44,197 nucleotides of DNA from Lachnospiraceae bacterium (GTDB lineage Bacteria > Bacillota > Clostridia > Lachnospirales > Lachnospiraceae), in assembly GCA_017553035.1 (NCBI GenBank), contig JAFZNE010000106.1, forward strand, positions 1-44,197, in the 5' to 3' direction. Both the position numbers and the translations under genes were made by a program. How positions within the stretch are numbered: the first letter of the stretch is position 1; every line of letters starts with the position of its first letter. Shown piece after piece: positions 41,816 through 44,197 of the stretch. The notes beneath the pieces were generated by a model. It was not told the origin of the DNA and did no database searches. It saw only the letters and a program-made list of their open reading frames with translations.

Positions 41816-43708
41816 ATGAACAGGATATCATTTAATAAAATGTTGGCGACCATATTATCGGTAATACTGGTTTTATGCATGTTGTCATCATATCAGCCTG
41901 CATACGCCGAGGAAGAAGACGAATGGGAAGGCTTTCCTTCAGGATTCAGGATAACCGAATCATCCAAGCCAGGCAAGCCGGCGATCACTCTTGAAACCTG
42001 CAATGACATCACGTCGGTCAATATCATCATATCCAGGAACGAATACACTTCCGGGTATGAGATCATGATGAAGGCTCCCGGAGCCAAGAAATTTAAGAAA
42101 ATCAAGACTTTAAAAAAAGAAGGCCAGTTTATTCAGTCCTATACCGTCAAAAATCTGAAGGAAGGCACATATTCCTTTAAAGTCAGAGGATATCTGAAAT
42201 ACAACGGCAAGACTGTTAAGGGTGAGTACAGCAATGTTCGTGATATTACCCTGGAAAATACCGGGATTCCCGATATCGGCGAGGTTAAAACCGGCGACGT
42301 AGTTCAATTCGGTGCCTGGGAGCAGGACGAGGATAAAGACGGCAAAGAGCCGCTCGAATGGATCGTCCTTTCAAATAAGGATTCAAAACTCTTCCTGCTG
42401 AGCAGACATGTGATAGCCGCTGATAATATGAACGGTACATACGGTAAGAAAGTCACCTGGAAAAAAAGCAGCTTAAGAAAATGGCTGAACGACAGCTTCA
42501 TAAATACCGCATTTGACAGTGAACAGGCCGGATTTATCGCATCCACCAAGCTTAAGGATGTGAAGACTACAGATAAAGTATTTCTTCTGTCCAAAGACGA
42601 GGTGACGAAGGAGGAATACGGTTTATCCTCCAACCTCGCCCGCATAGGCACCGTCTCGCATAAATTCCCTGTCTGGACATGCAACTATGCTTATTATTTC
42701 CCGGAACACAGCAATGCATGTTTCTGGTGGCTGCGGACCAATAAAAAAGGAAAGTTTTCCGCTGTAAGCTGCGGAGGCGATGTTTGCGACGGAGTCAGAT
42801 GTTATTTCGACTACTACGATGATGATTTTGAATATTTCACCGGCCATTATTGTGAGGATGATTATGAAGAGGTCACGCTGGAAAAATCGAATCTGGGAAT
42901 AAGACCGGCGCTGGTGGTTGATCTTGCTGCACTGAAATCTGCCGGCAAGGACAGTCTGATAACCGTTAAAGGTGAGAGGATAAAAGCAATGTTGCCGGAA
43001 ACACCGGCGCCTGTTGTAGAGCGTGAGACGATAACCTTTGGCTCATATGACCAGGACAACAATCAGGAAAACGGCGCTGAGCCTATCGAATGGTATGTTC
43101 TGTCCAAAACAGGAACCGAGATGACTCTTCTCAGCAAATACGTGCTTGACTGCCAGCCGTTCGCAACAGATGAAGAGCAGGATAAATACGATAAGGTATT
43201 TTGGGAAATGAGCTCGATCCGCAGGTGGCTTAATGATGATTTTTACAACACCGCATTCAGTAAGGATGAGCAGAACCGGATAAAGCTGACAAAGCTGAAG
43301 AACTCGGACGACAGGTATTATAATTCCGATAATGGTAATGATACCGAAGATAAGGTATTCCTGCCGACCGCTCTTGATATGCTGAACCCGGATTACGGAT
43401 TTAATTATGATGAAAGTGTAAACGATATTGAAAGACGGTGTGCCGCTACCGCTTACGCACTTGAAAAAGGTGTGTGGGGATACGACCCGGAAGATCCTGC
43501 GGAAGATGCGATGACCACTTCCGGTGAACTTGCCTGCCAGTTCTGGTGGCTGCGCTCTAAGGGGTATGATTTGTCCGGATGCTGGAGCCTCAATATCTAC
43601 TTTGCAGCAGTAGGCAATTACGGAGCGGTCAGTTTCGGAGGTGACCCGTTATGGTATGATATCTGCGGCGTACGCCCGATGATAGTCGTAAGTCTTAAAG
43701 ATGAATGA
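41816..43708 (+). CDS. Secreted protein with two DUF6273-type domains, second of three
   Basis: GAAGGAG lies seven bases before the ATG. The 630-residue protein has a signal peptide (ending AYA), an Ig/fibronectin-like module at about residues 45-145 (GKPAITLETCNDITSVNIII), and two DUF6273-type domains. The first (about 155-370) has FGAWEQDEDKD, FLRKWLNDSF-like SLRKWLNDSF, FWWLRTN and LGIRPALVV. The second (about 395-630) has FGSYDQDNNQENG, SIRRWLNDDFYNTAFS, FWWLRSK and CGVRPMIVV. The two domains are strongly diverged, so duplication is old. It starts 20 bases after the previous gene. Confidence 0.82.
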   Translation: MNRISFNKMLATILSVILVLCMLSSYQPAYAEEEDEWEGFPSGFRITESSKPGKPAITLETCNDITSVNIIISRNEYTSGYEIMMKAPGAKKFKKIKTLKKEGQFIQSYTVKNLKEGTYSFKVRGYLKYNGKTVKGEYSNVRDITLENTGIPDIGEVKTGDVVQFGAWEQDEDKDGKEPLEWIVLSNKDSKLFLLSRHVIAADNMNGTYGKKVTWKKSSLRKWLNDSFINTAFDSEQAGFIASTKLKDVKTTDKVFLLSKDEVTKEEYGLSSNLARIGTVSHKFPVWTCNYAYYFPEHSNACFWWLRTNKKGKFSAVSCGGDVCDGVRCYFDYYDDDFEYFTGHYCEDDYEEVTLEKSNLGIRPALVVDLAALKSAGKDSLITVKGERIKAMLPETPAPVVERETITFGSYDQDNNQENGAEPIEWYVLSKTGTEMTLLSKYVLDCQPFATDEEQDKYDKVFWEMSSIRRWLNDDFYNTAFSKDEQNRIKLTKLKNSDDRYYNSDNGNDTEDKVFLPTALDMLNPDYGFNYDESVNDIERRCAATAYALEKGVWGYDPEDPAEDAMTTSGELACQFWWLRSKGYDLSGCWSLNIYFAAVGNYGAVSFGGDPLWYDICGVRPMIVVSLKDE

Positions 43709-43749
43709 TCAGTTCGAATGAATTATAACAGGCGAAGGAGTTGTATCAC

Positions 43750-44197
43750 ATGAAAACAGGATTTCGCAAAGCAGTGACGGTATTACTGACTCTGGCTCTT
43801 ACAATTTGCCTGATTCCGATAGCCGGCAGTCGGAAGGCAAATGCGGCCTCAAATGACTTCAAGGTCGGAGATATAGTCACCTTCGGCTCTTACGAGCAGG
43901 ATAACAAGTCGAAGAACGGGAAAGAGCCCATTAAATGGATCGTTCTGTCCAATGACGGTTCACAACTGTTCCTTTTAAGCAAATATGCGCTTGCAGAGAA
44001 GGTTATTGACGACGATTTTAAGGATTATGACGGCACCTGGGCCAATTCGGATCTTAGAAAATGGCTGAACGGTGATTTTATCGAGGAGGCTTTTAACGAA
44101 GCGGAAGCTTATGTCATTGCCGAAAGCGAACTGTCCGATACCGGAACGACGGATAAGGTTTTTCTGCTGTCCTACGATGAAACATACAAAATGGAAA
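43750..44197 (+). CDS. Secreted DUF6273-type protein, third of three (3' end outside window)
   Basis: The ATG at 43750 has GAAGGAG upstream. The 149 visible codons encode a signal peptide (ending ANA) followed directly by the start of a DUF6273-type domain: GDIVTFGSYEQDNKS, KWIVLSNDGSQLFLLSKYAL, DLRKWLNGDFIEEAF and GTTDKVFLLSYDE. Unlike the two upstream proteins it has no fibronectin-like module between signal and domain. The frame is open to the last base. Confidence 0.82.
   Translation, partial: MKTGFRKAVTVLLTLALTICLIPIAGSRKANAASNDFKVGDIVTFGSYEQDNKSKNGKEPIKWIVLSNDGSQLFLLSKYALAEKVIDDDFKDYDGTWANSDLRKWLNGDFIEEAFNEAEAYVIAESELSDTGTTDKVFLLSYDETYKME

Overview
The window looks like a chromosomal segment from a Firmicutes anaerobe of the Lachnospiraceae or a close clostridial relative. 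Supporting marks are AGGAGG-type ribosome binding sites, TTGACA/TATAAT-type promoters, GTG and TTG starts, a GSIII-type glutamine synthetase, LL-diaminopimelate aminotransferase, a GH94 disaccharide phosphorylase, many secreted proteins with TP-rich linkers, and DUF6273-type repeat proteins. The genus assignment is inference. No phage, insertion sequence, integrase or CRISPR array was seen.

Layout. 1-4706: the end of an HD-GYP (c-di-GMP phosphodiesterase type) gene, then a type IV pilus / type II secretion-like cluster (GspF/PilC platform protein, four small one-helix pseudopilin-like proteins, PilT ATPase). 4708-12648: a MATE transporter fused to an RsbW-type ATPase, a secreted transglutaminase-like protein, exonuclease III, a secreted protein, HflX and a GH94 phosphorylase, closed by a strong hairpin terminator shared with the convergent gene. 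12736-15767 (minus): a CotH-type lipoprotein and an MraY/WecA-family transferase. 15993-19741: two tandem paralogous secreted proteins. 19821-24603: small acidic membrane protein, tRNA-Gln(CTG), lipoprotein, methyltransferase, acetyltransferase, an ECF S component (minus) with two palindromic operator candidates, and an AlkZ-related protein. 24728-26803: a large lipoprotein.

26851-40405 is a nitrogen assimilation island: asnB, glnN (GSIII), an ammonium transporter carrying its own PII domain, gltB, gltD and dapL. Ammonium is imported, fixed by GSIII, passed by GOGAT to glutamate, and used by AsnB (glutamine) and DapL (glutamate). The most interesting signal is here. Four of these genes (asnB, glnN, amt, gltB) are preceded by a short element in which a small hairpin with a six-base loop AAWGGC (A at position 1, G at position 4) competes with an intrinsic terminator. 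The loop is constant while the stems covary. This is what ANTAR-domain antiterminators recognise, but each leader shows only one such hairpin rather than the usual tandem pair.

40602-44197: a run of three secreted DUF6273-type proteins, the last cut by the window end. Many start codons were moved to the ATG (or GTG/TTG) that has a well-placed Shine-Dalgarno sequence; these choices are stated in each entry.
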